From Thermodesulfovibrionales bacterium (lineage in GTDB: Bacteria > Nitrospirota > Thermodesulfovibrionia > Thermodesulfovibrionales > UBA1546), in NCBI GenBank assembly GCA_030018605.1, contig JASEHP010000091.1:1-6419 (forward strand): a DNA stretch of 6,419 nucleotides, written 5' to 3'. The notes under the pieces were generated by a model, which did not search any database, had not been told where the DNA came from, and worked only from the letters and a program-made list of their open reading frames with translations. A program made the position numbers and the translations under genes. Positions 1-5,912 of the stretch are shown here, in pieces. Every line of letters starts with the position of its first letter. Within the stretch, counting starts at the first letter, position 1.

Positions 1-102
1 TATGATATTAAAAAATAATTTGCTATTTCTGGACACCGTTTTTTGTAATTATGCCTTAAATGATTTGACACGGGGGACAAAAGGTTGAGGGCTCATGTTT
101 TT

Positions 103-172
103 CAGTTTTTAGTTGTTGGTTTTTAGGCTGATAACTGACCACTGATAACTGACCACTAATAACTGACAACTG
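103..172. repeat. Heptamer repeat with inverted arms, just downstream of rnfB
   Basis: From 131 to 172 six 7-base units follow each other without a gap: ATAACTG (131, 145, 159), ACCACTG (138), ACCACTA (152) and ACAACTG (166). From 103 to 130 related units run in the opposite orientation (CAGTTTT, TAGTTGT, TGGTTTT, then a diverged TAGGCTG). The whole is therefore an imperfect dyad with 7-base periodicity. It begins 8 bases after the rnfB stop codon, so it would form the 3' end of the rnf mRNA. There is no GC-rich stem followed by a T run, so it is not a standard intrinsic terminator, although it could protect the 3' end. Such short intergenic heptamer repeats are known from several bacterial groups, including cyanobacteria. 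The periodicity is seen directly; the function is unknown. Confidence 0.8.
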
Positions 173-180
173 TTTTTAAA

Positions 181-1356
181 TTACGCTGCTGCTTTTTTGG
201 CTTTTTTCGCTGCTGCTGCAAAGACCTCTGATGCATTGAATGTCCCGTCTATTGCCTGAACAGGACACCTTGCCGTGCAGATTCCGCAGCCGATGCATTT
301 ATCTTTATCAATCGTATGCTTTTTCTTCTGCTCACCCGAAGGAGCATTAACAGGGCAGACCTTTGCGCATGTATGGCATCCAATGCAGTTGTCCATTATG
401 AATGCCTTTGACCTGTGAGGAATGTAATCTCTGATTGCCTTTGTCGGGCATTTTGGAACGCATAAGCCGCATACCTTGCACTTGTTTAGGTTAATCCTTG
501 AAAGGTTGTTCTCAACAGAAGGCGCATCAAACGGGCATACCTTTACGCAGATACCGCATGCAATGCATCCGACCTGACAGTTCTTTCTTGTGTCTCCGCC
601 TTTGTCCTTTGAATGGCATGCAACCAGGACCTGTTTTGACGCTGGAAGGACTTCTATAACCTTTGTAGGACATGCTGCTTCGCATTTTCTGCAGCCGGTG
701 CATTTGACTATATCAACAACAGGAAGATGATCATCGCTCATTGTTATTGCGCCAAACGGGCATACACTTGCGCATGTTCCATATCCGAGGCATCCGTATC
801 TGCATGCCTTATCACCGCCTCCGGCAAGTATCGCAGCCCTGCAGTCCTGCACGCCTTCGTATCTGAATTTTTTAACTGATTTAGACCATCCGCCCTGACA
901 CATAATCCTTGCAAAGTTAGGCTCTAATGCAGATGCAGCCTTGCCTGTTATCCTTGCAACTGCTGCTGCAACGCTGCCCTTGCCAGGAGCGCAGAGATTT
1001 GGAGCCACATCAGGATTTATTACAACAGCCTCGGCATATCCCTGACACCCTGCAAATCCGCATGCCCCGCAATTAGCGCCCGGCAGAACATCCCTTACCT
1101 GTTCAACCTTGGGGTCAGTTTTTACGGCGAATTTAGCAGCAGCAAATGCAAGCCCGACGCCGAATACAACTCCCAAGCCACCAAGAAACAGTAATGTAAA
1201 AGTCAGAAGTTCTTTGACATTTATGGGGCCTGAGACATCTATCTCACCGCCGACTCCGGCAAAAAGAGCAGAAGAGCAGAAGAACAGAAGAACAATAGAG
1301 CAGTAGAATGAAAGGGCAATAATAGGTATCTTTTTTATTTTGGAATCATTAAACAT
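181..1356 (-). CDS. rnfB: Rnf complex subunit RnfB, long multi-cluster ferredoxin form
   Basis: Iron-sulfur subunit of the Rnf complex and the likely point of contact with ferredoxin on the cytoplasmic side; 391 aa. Residues 11-33 form an extra hydrophobic segment resembling a signal peptide (possible cleavage ALFA|G). The usual RnfB anchor follows at about 49-73, then the conserved DPKVEQV and the Fe-S domain with Cys96, 99, 104 and 122. Six further cysteine clusters follow: 185/189/195/199, 219/222/225/229, 264/267/270/274, 293/296/299/303, 324/327/330/334 and 354/357/360/364, each ending in CP. E. coli RnfB is about 190 aa with far fewer clusters; long forms occur in anaerobes. The tail is Ala/Lys rich (AAAAKKAKKAAA). 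The start is supported by GAGGAG upstream of the ATG. It is the last gene of the operon, 87 bases after rnfA. The identity is certain; the role of the N-terminal extension is not. Confidence 0.97.
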   Translation of the reverse strand: MFNDSKIKKIPIIALSFYCSIVLLFFCSSALFAGVGGEIDVSGPINVKELLTFTLLFLGGLGVVFGVGLAFAAAKFAVKTDPKVEQVRDVLPGANCGACGFAGCQGYAEAVVINPDVAPNLCAPGKGSVAAAVARITGKAASALEPNFARIMCQGGWSKSVKKFRYEGVQDCRAAILAGGGDKACRYGCLGYGTCASVCPFGAITMSDDHLPVVDIVKCTGCRKCEAACPTKVIEVLPASKQVLVACHSKDKGGDTRKNCQVGCIACGICVKVCPFDAPSVENNLSRINLNKCKVCGLCVPKCPTKAIRDYIPHRSKAFIMDNCIGCHTCAKVCPVNAPSGEQKKKHTIDKDKCIGCGICTARCPVQAIDGTFNASEVFAAAAKKAKKAAA

Positions 1357-1438
1357 AAGTCACTCCTCTAACCTTTATTATGACCAGCAGCAACAGAAAA
1401 TAAGAAGCTGTTGCACTACTGCTCTTCTGTCCTATTGC
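1285..1438. repeat. Inverted repeat pair spanning the rnfB start
   Basis: The minus-strand text of 1285-1306 matches the plus-strand text of 1417-1438 at 17 of 22 positions, including a perfect 10-base core (CTACTGCTCT at 1417-1426, its complement at 1297-1306). The arms are about 110 bases apart and enclose the rnfB ribosome binding site, start codon and first 16 codons. The left arm lies inside rnfB and encodes part of its N-terminal hydrophobic segment (YCSIVLLF). Both arms are built of GCTCT/TTCTG-like units of about 7 bases. Chance similarity of low-complexity sequence is possible because the left arm is also constrained as a membrane-segment code. Confidence 0.5.
1384..1426. repeat. Stem-loop in the rnfA-rnfB spacer
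   Basis: GCAACAG (1390-1396) and CTGTTGC (1408-1414) form a perfect 7-base inverted repeat with an 11-base loop. Beyond a 4-base bulge it can be extended by AGCAG (1386-1390 region) with CTGCT (1419-1423). It sits between the rnfA stop and the rnfB ribosome binding site in the mRNA. It has no T run, so it is unlikely to terminate transcription; a role in mRNA processing or in separate control of rnfB is possible but unproven. Confidence 0.5.
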
Positions 1439-1443
1439 TCTGG

Positions 1444-2031
1444 CTATAGCGTAATCAACCCTGAAAATCCCAGAAATACCAGCGCAATCAAGCCAGTTAT
1501 TATGAATGATATCGGCAGTCCCTGAAATGCCTTCGGCACATCTGCAATCTCCAGTTTTTCCCTTATGCTTGCCATAATTATCATTGCGAGGCTGAACCCG
1601 ATGCCTGAGCCGAAACCGAAAAACATGCTTTCTATGAAATTGTAACCCTCGCTGACATTAAGCAAAGGTACGGCAAGGATTATGCAGTTCGTCGTTATCA
1701 AGGCAAGGTAGATTCCGAGCTTGTAATACAGCCCCGGTGACACCTTCTTCATTATGGTGTCTGCCGCCTGAACAAATCCGGCGACAACGCCTATGAATAT
1801 AACTATCTCAAGGAAGCCGAGCCCCAGCGGAATCATGATAAATTTATAAATAACCCGGTTGAGAGCAGCGCTTATTACCATGACAGATGTGAATGTAATG
1901 CTCATGCCGATTGACGTGTCCATCTTCTTTGTAACGCCGAAAAAGATGCAGAGGCCGAGGTATCTCGTAAAAACAAAGTTGTTAATAAGAGCGGCTGCTA
2001 TAAAAAGCTCAAAGAGTTTCCCGAATTCCAT
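1444..2031 (-). CDS. rnfA: Rnf complex membrane subunit RnfA
   Basis: Integral membrane subunit of the Rnf core, homologous to NqrE of Na+-NQR, paired with RnfE to make the ion path and hold an intramembrane [2Fe-2S] cluster. The length of 195 aa is normal (E. coli about 193). Six hydrophobic segments lie near residues 5-25, 39-57, 70-90, 103-123, 133-155 and 173-193. Family signatures are present: INNFVFTRYLGLC with Cys28, LITTNCIIL with Cys116, GFSLAMIIMASIREKL, ADVPKAFQG and the terminal LGFSGLITL. Cys28 and Cys116 are the two cluster ligands this subunit should supply. The ATG has a perfect AGGAGG (complement of 2037-2042) that overlaps the rnfE stop, with a 9-base gap between the genes, so translation is probably coupled. 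The TAG stop lies at the edge of the repeat-rich spacer before rnfB. Confidence 0.97.
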   Translation of the reverse strand: MEFGKLFELFIAAALINNFVFTRYLGLCIFFGVTKKMDTSIGMSITFTSVMVISAALNRVIYKFIMIPLGLGFLEIVIFIGVVAGFVQAADTIMKKVSPGLYYKLGIYLALITTNCIILAVPLLNVSEGYNFIESMFFGFGSGIGFSLAMIIMASIREKLEIADVPKAFQGLPISFIITGLIALVFLGFSGLITL

Positions 2032-2040
2032 TTATGCCTC

Positions 2041-2679
2041 CTAATGTCCGCCGCCGGAAGCGCCGCCGCCTCCGAAGAATTTCATGTCTATCCAGTTAAA
2101 GAGCCCCATCAAAATCCCGACTGCAAAAAATCCGCCTGTGGGAAGGATCATAATCAGCAGGGGTTTTGTGTCAACTATGGGATAACCCCAGAGCGAGCCT
2201 TTTCCGAGAAGTTCCCTGAAAAAGCCGATGATGACGAGCGCGAAGAGAAACCCTATTCCGTTGCCAAGCCCGTCAAAGAATGAAGGCGTGATCTTTTGTT
2301 TGCTTGCGAAAAGCTCTGCCCTTGAAAGTATTATTGCAAAGGCGACAATGAGCTTTATGTAAAGCCCCATCTGCGCATATATATCCCTTACAAATGCCGC
2401 CATTGAAAGGTCTGTCACAGTAACCCATGTGGCGATTATAAACATGTAGGACGGGATTCTCACCTTAGGGTGTATGAATTTTCTGACAATGGAAACAGTG
2501 ACATTGACCATTATCTGAACAAAAAGCACTGCAATACCCATCATAAAACCGTTTTTCACACCGCTTGTGACGGCAACAGCCGGGCAGAGGCTCAAGGCAA
2601 CCCTGAATATCGGGTTTTCCGAGAATATTCCGTTCTTGATTAACCCTATATAGCTTATTTTGCTTTCTGCATTGCTCAT
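2041..2679 (-). CDS. rnfE: Rnf complex membrane subunit RnfE lacking one cluster cysteine
   Basis: Integral membrane partner of RnfA, homologous to NqrD; 212 aa against about 230 in E. coli. Hydrophobic segments lie near 24-40, 42-63, 77-96, 104-119, 140-155 and 174-195. Family motifs are clear: LCPAVAVTSG with Cys32, VRKFIHPKVRIPSYMFIIA, SRAELFASK, FDGLGNGIGF and FRELLGKGSL. The odd point is residues 114-115. E. coli RnfE reads NC in the matching place (LIVTNCIVVGRAE), and the Cys is an expected ligand of the intramembrane [2Fe-2S] cluster; here the sequence reads LIVAFAIILSRAE. Cys32 is the only cysteine in the protein. The reading frame on both sides is intact. The C-terminus is a glycine-rich tail ending GGGH. 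The start overlaps the rnfG stop by 4 bases (ATGA) and has AGAGGTG upstream, so it is translationally coupled to rnfG. Confidence 0.95.
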   Translation of the reverse strand: MSNAESKISYIGLIKNGIFSENPIFRVALSLCPAVAVTSGVKNGFMMGIAVLFVQIMVNVTVSIVRKFIHPKVRIPSYMFIIATWVTVTDLSMAAFVRDIYAQMGLYIKLIVAFAIILSRAELFASKQKITPSFFDGLGNGIGFLFALVIIGFFRELLGKGSLWGYPIVDTKPLLIMILPTGGFFAVGILMGLFNWIDMKFFGGGGASGGGH

Positions 2680-3236
2680 TTTGTCACCTCTGAGTATTTT
2701 TCTTTAAGGAGTTTGACAGACTCTCTCACGCCGTTTGTCACGGCGCGGCTTGAGATTGTTGCGCCTGAGATTGCCTGAATCTTGTCTGTGCCCTCCACTT
2801 TAACTACCTCAAGCTGTTCCAGAGATTTGCCCTCGAAGCGTTTCTTGAAATAGTCCTGCTCTATCTCATCGCCAAGGCCCGGCGTCTCTCCATGTCCGAG
2901 TATGCCGATTTCCTTAACTTTCATATCCTTTCCAACAGACACGAGTATGTTTATATAGCTTGAATATCCCTTGCCGTATGTGGAGATGAGGTATCCTGTT
3001 GTCTCTTCTCCCTTTTTGCCTTCAAAATATTTTCCTTTTTTCCCGTACGGCTCCCATTTGCCGGTTTCGATTATATTATCCGCATCAGGTATCATCTTTT
3101 TCCTTGCCGCTGTTTCTTCCTGCTCTTTCTTAATCTTTACGATGGGCGCTGTCTTGGCAAAGACTGCTGCCATCACAAGCCCGGCAGCTACAAAGATAAT
3201 TACCAGACTGACTGTTATCTTAATCATCTCCTTCAT
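2676..3236 (-). CDS. rnfG: Rnf complex FMN-binding subunit RnfG
   Basis: Subunit with one N-terminal membrane anchor (residues about 5-27) and an extracytoplasmic FMN-binding domain, homologous to NqrC; 186 aa. The flavinylation motif is DKIQAISGAT at 151-160, with Thr160 the residue expected to carry FMN by a phosphoester bond made by an ApbE-type transferase. The conserved HGETPGLGDEI at 115-125 is also present. The region after the anchor is rich in Lys and Glu. The start at 3236 is favoured by GAGGTGA seven to eight bases upstream; the alternative Met4 would have AAGGAG directly against it with no spacing. The stop overlaps the rnfE start. The spacer to rnfD upstream holds a palindromic repeat. 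Confidence 0.96.
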   Translation of the reverse strand: MKEMIKITVSLVIIFVAAGLVMAAVFAKTAPIVKIKKEQEETAARKKMIPDADNIIETGKWEPYGKKGKYFEGKKGEETTGYLISTYGKGYSSYINILVSVGKDMKVKEIGILGHGETPGLGDEIEQDYFKKRFEGKSLEQLEVVKVEGTDKIQAISGATISSRAVTNGVRESVKLLKEKYSEVTK

Positions 3237-3262
3237 TCTTTCACCTCAAATCGCCTCTTCCC

Positions 3263-3327
3263 GTCATTGCGAGCTGAAAGCGAAGCAATCTCTCTTAGAT
3301 TGCCACGGGCTTCGCCCTCACAATGAC
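3263..3327. repeat. Palindromic GTCATTGCGAG repeat between rnfD and rnfG
   Basis: The outer arms GTCATTGCGAG (3263-3273) and CTCACAATGAC (3317-3327) pair over 11 bases with one mismatch. The inner arms GCAATCT (3285-3291) and AGATTGC (3297-3303) pair perfectly around a 5-base loop. Two small side hairpins (GCT-GAA-AGC near 3273-3281 and GGGC-TTC-GCCC at 3307-3317) would give a cloverleaf-like fold. The outer mismatch (C opposite A) becomes a G-U wobble when read as minus-strand RNA, the sense of the rnf mRNA. Repeats beginning TCATTGCGAG and containing GAAGCAATCT are, from memory, scattered between genes in many Nitrospirota and deltaproteobacterial genomes. It fills nearly all of the 100-base spacer and probably is a dispersed non-coding element. 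Confidence 0.85.
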
Positions 3328-3336
3328 ATTGAAGGT

Positions 3337-4383
3337 TCATTTCTTTTTCTCCTTCACTGCTCCGAAGACATCAGACTTCATAGACCTGTCAATCAGAGGA
3401 GCAAAACAGTTCATAAGAAGGATTGCAAACATGACGCCTTCAGGGTAACCGCCTTTTATCCTTATGAGCATTGTGAGCGCGCCGCAGCCTATGCCGAAAA
3501 CAATCTGCCCCTTTCTTACAGCGGGGCATGTCACATAATCGGTAGCCATAAAGAACGCGCCGAGCATTAAGCCGCCGCTCAAAAGGTGTATCAAAGGGTC
3601 GCCTGCAAATAAAAGCATCTTTCCTGTCTCAGGGTTTTTGCCACCGAATATCCATGCAAGCGCTGCGGCTGTTCCGAGGAATGAAACAGGTATGTGCCAT
3701 GTGATGTATCTCTTGTAAAGCAGGAATCCTGCGCCGATTAATAATGCCAGCACTGATGTCTCGCCAATGGAGCCTGCCCTGTGTCCGTTAAAAAGTTCCG
3801 CGTAGAGATTAAGCTTATCGCCGAAGGCCTCGATTAATTTTGCAATGCCGTCTTCCTTTAATATTCCAAGCGGCGTTGCAGTTGTCTTTGCGTCAAGAGC
3901 CAGAAACGCTGCCGTGGGCTCTGTCCAGATAGTCATTGCCTTAGGAAAAGAGATTAACAGAAAAGCCCTGCCAATGAGCGCCGGGTTAAAGATATTATAT
4001 CCGAGCCCTCCGAAAAACTGCTTTGTTATGACCACTGCAATGACTGAACCGATTATAGGGACATGGATTGTGAACGGATTAAACGACCACAGCGACGAAG
4101 GAAGGTTCATGCCGAGCAATAAGCCTGTGAGAAATGCGCTTCCGTCATTGACAGTCAGTTTCTTTTTTACGGCTTTCTGGAAGAAATATTCTGAAAGGAC
4201 TGATGATATTATGCATAAGGCAGTAATAAAGAGCGCCTTTAAGCCGAAGAAATAAAAACCCATGAAGAATGCTGGAAGCAGAGACAGGTTCACTGTCCAC
4301 ATGATGCGGCTTGTTGTCTCTTCATCCCTGACATGAGGGCTTACAGTTACTATCAGTTCATGTTCTTTCTTTACGTCAGCCAT
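3337..4383 (-). CDS. rnfD: Rnf complex membrane flavoprotein RnfD
   Basis: Polytopic membrane subunit carrying covalent FMN, homologous to NqrB; 348 aa, a normal length. After a soluble N-terminus that includes the conserved SPHVRDEETTSRIMW (15-29), about nine or ten hydrophobic segments follow, between residues 31 and 332. Signatures: LTGLLLGMNLPSS (85-97), KQFFGGLGYNIFNPALIGRA (121-140), the flavinylation site DAKTTATPLG with Thr170 as the expected FMN carrier, LLSGGLMLGAFFMATDYVT (267-285) and IRIKGGYPEGVMFAILLMN (307-325). The usual motif has Gly or Ser before AT, while here it reads TTAT, a mild variation. The ATG has GGAGG four bases upstream, a slightly short spacing. The tail is basic (KEKKK). 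It lies 81 bases after rnfC and 100 bases before rnfG, both gaps filled by repeats. Confidence 0.97.
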   Translation of the reverse strand: MADVKKEHELIVTVSPHVRDEETTSRIMWTVNLSLLPAFFMGFYFFGLKALFITALCIISSVLSEYFFQKAVKKKLTVNDGSAFLTGLLLGMNLPSSLWSFNPFTIHVPIIGSVIAVVITKQFFGGLGYNIFNPALIGRAFLLISFPKAMTIWTEPTAAFLALDAKTTATPLGILKEDGIAKLIEAFGDKLNLYAELFNGHRAGSIGETSVLALLIGAGFLLYKRYITWHIPVSFLGTAAALAWIFGGKNPETGKMLLFAGDPLIHLLSGGLMLGAFFMATDYVTCPAVRKGQIVFGIGCGALTMLIRIKGGYPEGVMFAILLMNCFAPLIDRSMKSDVFGAVKEKKK

Positions 4384-4410
4384 CTAACCTCCGAAAATCG
4401 TAATGAGTTA

Positions 4411-4464
4411 TTGCGTTTATTGCGCTATGGCGTTTTAACGCTCCACGCTATAACGCTTAACGCA
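4411..4464. repeat. Heptamer dyad in the rnfC-rnfD spacer
   Basis: Four 7-base units lie side by side on the right (AACGCTC 4437, CACGCTA 4444, TAACGCT 4451, TAACGCA 4458). Related GCG-containing units lie in the other orientation on the left (TTGCGTT 4411, TATTGCG 4418, CTATGGC 4425). The centre is the palindrome GCGTTTTAACGC (4430-4441). The last unit abuts the rnfC stop codon, whose complement is CTA at 4465-4467. In the mRNA it could fold between rnfC and rnfD. No T run follows, so it is not a typical terminator. Its role is unknown. Confidence 0.75.
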
Positions 4465-5775
4465 CTACGGTTTTGTCAGCGACTTTGCCAGTCTTATAAG
4501 CTGAACTATCGGCCTTTTTGAAGGGCATACAAATGCGCATGAGCCGCATTCAAAACAGTCAAAAAGGTTATATTCCTTTGCATCCTCATAATGCCCCTTC
4601 TCTGGAAGTATGCTCAGCATTGACGGCATAAGGCCCATAGGGCATATATCAATGCACCTTCCGCACCTTATGCAGGGCCCGTACTCTTCAGCGTGTACAA
4701 CACCCTCCTCCGGAATAACAAGTATTCCTGAAGTCCCTTTTGTCACAGGCACATCAAGAGTTGAAAGGGCAAAGCCCATCATTGGTCCGCCTGACACCAC
4801 CTTGCCTGCGCTGTCTTTAAAGCCGCCGCATTCCTCAACAATATCAGAGATGAGCGTGCCTATTTTTACCATTAAATTTGCAGGAGTTTTTATGCCTTCT
4901 CCTGTTACTGTCACGACCCTTTCTATCAAGGGCTTGCCGTATCTCGCTGCCTCATAAACGGCAAGGGCTGTCCCCACATTCTGAACAACAACCCTGACAT
5001 CCATCGGAAGCGCCCTTGGAGGGACCTCTCTTCCGGTGATAGCGCTTATGAGCATCTTTTCCGCTCCCTGCGGATATTTGACTTCAAGCCCGCAGACTTC
5101 GATGTTCGGCTCGTTCCTTGCCGCGTCTTTCATCTTCTCTATAGCATCGGGCTTATTGTTTTCAATGCCTATAAACCCTTTATTCACCCCGAGGATGCGC
5201 ATGAGTATCTTAAGCCCTTCAACTATATCGCTGGATTTTTCAAGCATCAGCCTGTAATCAGCAGTAAGATAGGGCTCGCACTCAGCGCCATTCAGTATTA
5301 CCGTATCAATCGGTTTTTCTTTCGGAGGAGAGAGTTTCACAAGTGTTGGAAAAGCTGCGCCGCCCATGCCTACAATTCCTGCAGCCTTTACTTTTTCTTT
5401 CAGTTCATCAGAAGAGAGTTTGATGTAATCAGGATTATCTTTAAGAGAAGCCCATTCTTCTTTGCCGTCATTTTCTATCACTATGGAATTTACCATTCTG
5501 CCCATGGCATTCGGAAACTCCGCTATAGCGATCACCTTTCCAGATACGGATGAATGGACAGGCGCTGACACAAATCCTCCGGGCTCTCCGATAACCTCGC
5601 CTTTTTTGACTTCCTGCCCGATGCTGACTATGGGTTTGCATGGCGCTCCGAGGTGCTGGCTTAAAGGAATGACGACTCTCTGTGGGGACTTTGCTTCTTT
5701 GATTGCCTTATCTTTTGCGAGGTCTTTTTTGTCAGGCGGATGTATGCCGCCCTTGAATGTTGCAAGAGCCATCAT
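4465..5775 (-). CDS. rnfC: Rnf complex peripheral subunit RnfC, NADH/flavin and Fe-S protein
   Basis: Peripheral cytoplasmic subunit where NAD+ is expected to be reduced (or NADH oxidised), with a fold related to the NuoF/NqrA group; 436 aa from the chosen start. Order of elements: TFKGGIHPPDKK at 6-17, a barrel-sandwich-like segment with APVHSSVSGKV near 71-81, glycine-rich GMGGAAFPT at 136-144, NGAECEPYLTADYR at 162-175 (nucleotide/flavin site), and two [4Fe-4S] motifs with Cys368/371/374/378 and Cys407/410/413/417. The frame is open to an ATG at 5790, but GGAGGA (complement of 5781-5786) lies inside those five extra codons, six bases before the ATG at 5775. I therefore take 5775 as the start; the next ATG at 5772 is also possible. 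It is the first gene of the operon, behind a hairpin-containing leader. Confidence 0.96.
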   Translation of the reverse strand: MMALATFKGGIHPPDKKDLAKDKAIKEAKSPQRVVIPLSQHLGAPCKPIVSIGQEVKKGEVIGEPGGFVSAPVHSSVSGKVIAIAEFPNAMGRMVNSIVIENDGKEEWASLKDNPDYIKLSSDELKEKVKAAGIVGMGGAAFPTLVKLSPPKEKPIDTVILNGAECEPYLTADYRLMLEKSSDIVEGLKILMRILGVNKGFIGIENNKPDAIEKMKDAARNEPNIEVCGLEVKYPQGAEKMLISAITGREVPPRALPMDVRVVVQNVGTALAVYEAARYGKPLIERVVTVTGEGIKTPANLMVKIGTLISDIVEECGGFKDSAGKVVSGGPMMGFALSTLDVPVTKGTSGILVIPEEGVVHAEEYGPCIRCGRCIDICPMGLMPSMLSILPEKGHYEDAKEYNLFDCFECGSCAFVCPSKRPIVQLIRLAKSLTKP

Positions 5776-5780
5776 GAAAT

Positions 5781-5786
5781 TCCTCC
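5781..5786 (-). promoter_or_regulatory. Ribosome binding site deciding the rnfC start
   Basis: GGAGGA on the minus strand, with six bases between GGAGG and the ATG at 5775. An upstream in-frame ATG at 5790 overlaps this site and has no Shine-Dalgarno sequence of its own, so it is unlikely to be used. Confidence 0.8.
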
Positions 5787-5792
5787 ACATTT

Positions 5793-5862
5793 AGTAGTTA
5801 GTATCAGTGTAGAGCGTCGGTTTTAAAAATTACTGACACTGACACTAATCACCGGCACTACT
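5793..5862. repeat. Dyad in the rnfC leader, close to the ribosome binding site
   Basis: TTAGTATCAGTGT (5798-5810) and ACACTGACACTAA (5836-5848) pair at 12 of 13 positions. The mismatch is A opposite C on the plus strand but a G-U wobble in minus-strand RNA, so the rnf mRNA could pair all 13. An outer extension AGTAGT (5793-5798) with ACTACT (5857-5862) is possible across a bulge. The units have a period of about 7 and resemble the CAGTTAT-type units downstream of rnfB. The loop is 25 bases. In the mRNA the stem ends about 7 bases before the rnfC ribosome binding site. Confidence 0.75.
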
Positions 5863-5882
5863 GCGGGGCAAAAAGCCTACAA

Positions 5883-5912
5883 TTAATAACATTAAAAATA
5901 GAAATATGTCAA
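5883..5912 (-). promoter_or_regulatory. Probable sigma70-type promoter of the rnf operon
   Basis: On the minus strand a perfect -35 TTGACA (complement of 5907-5912) is followed after 18 bases by TATTAA (complement of 5883-5888, 4 of 6 matches to TATAAT). A TG one base before it gives an extended -10, TGTTATTAA. Transcription would begin near 5876, leaving a leader of about 100 bases before rnfC. I see no comparably good promoter inside the operon, so the six genes are probably one transcript. Confidence 0.65.

Noticed and set aside
31..79. GGACACCG and CACGGGGGACA as ends of a mobile element
   Set aside because: The two motifs are neither good inverted nor good direct repeats, and no transposase code or target duplication is visible.
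65..87. TTGACA at 65-70 as a plus-strand promoter
   Set aside because: No -10-like sequence lies at the right distance and no plus-strand gene follows.
103..172. Intrinsic terminator or CRISPR array after rnfB
   Set aside because: There is no GC-rich stem with a T run, and the units are 7 bases long and contiguous with no spacers, unlike CRISPR.
1377..1382. Possible internal promoter for rnfB (CATAAT on the minus strand)
   Set aside because: It matches the -10 consensus at 5 of 6 bases but has no acceptable -35 at 16-18 bases, and it lies in repeat-rich sequence.
2971..3570. Long plus-strand open frame of 199 codons across rnfG and rnfD
   Set aside because: It lies opposite two clearly conserved genes and the palindromic repeat, and its translation resembles no protein family.
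3337..4383. Nqr rather than Rnf operon
   Set aside because: The first gene is RnfC with two [4Fe-4S] motifs and the last is a multi-cluster RnfB; NqrA and the flavin reductase-type NqrF are absent.
5776..5790. Start of rnfC at the ATG at 5790
   Set aside because: The first codons of that version contain the Shine-Dalgarno GGAGGA itself, correctly spaced for the ATG at 5775, and family members begin close to TFKGGIHPP.
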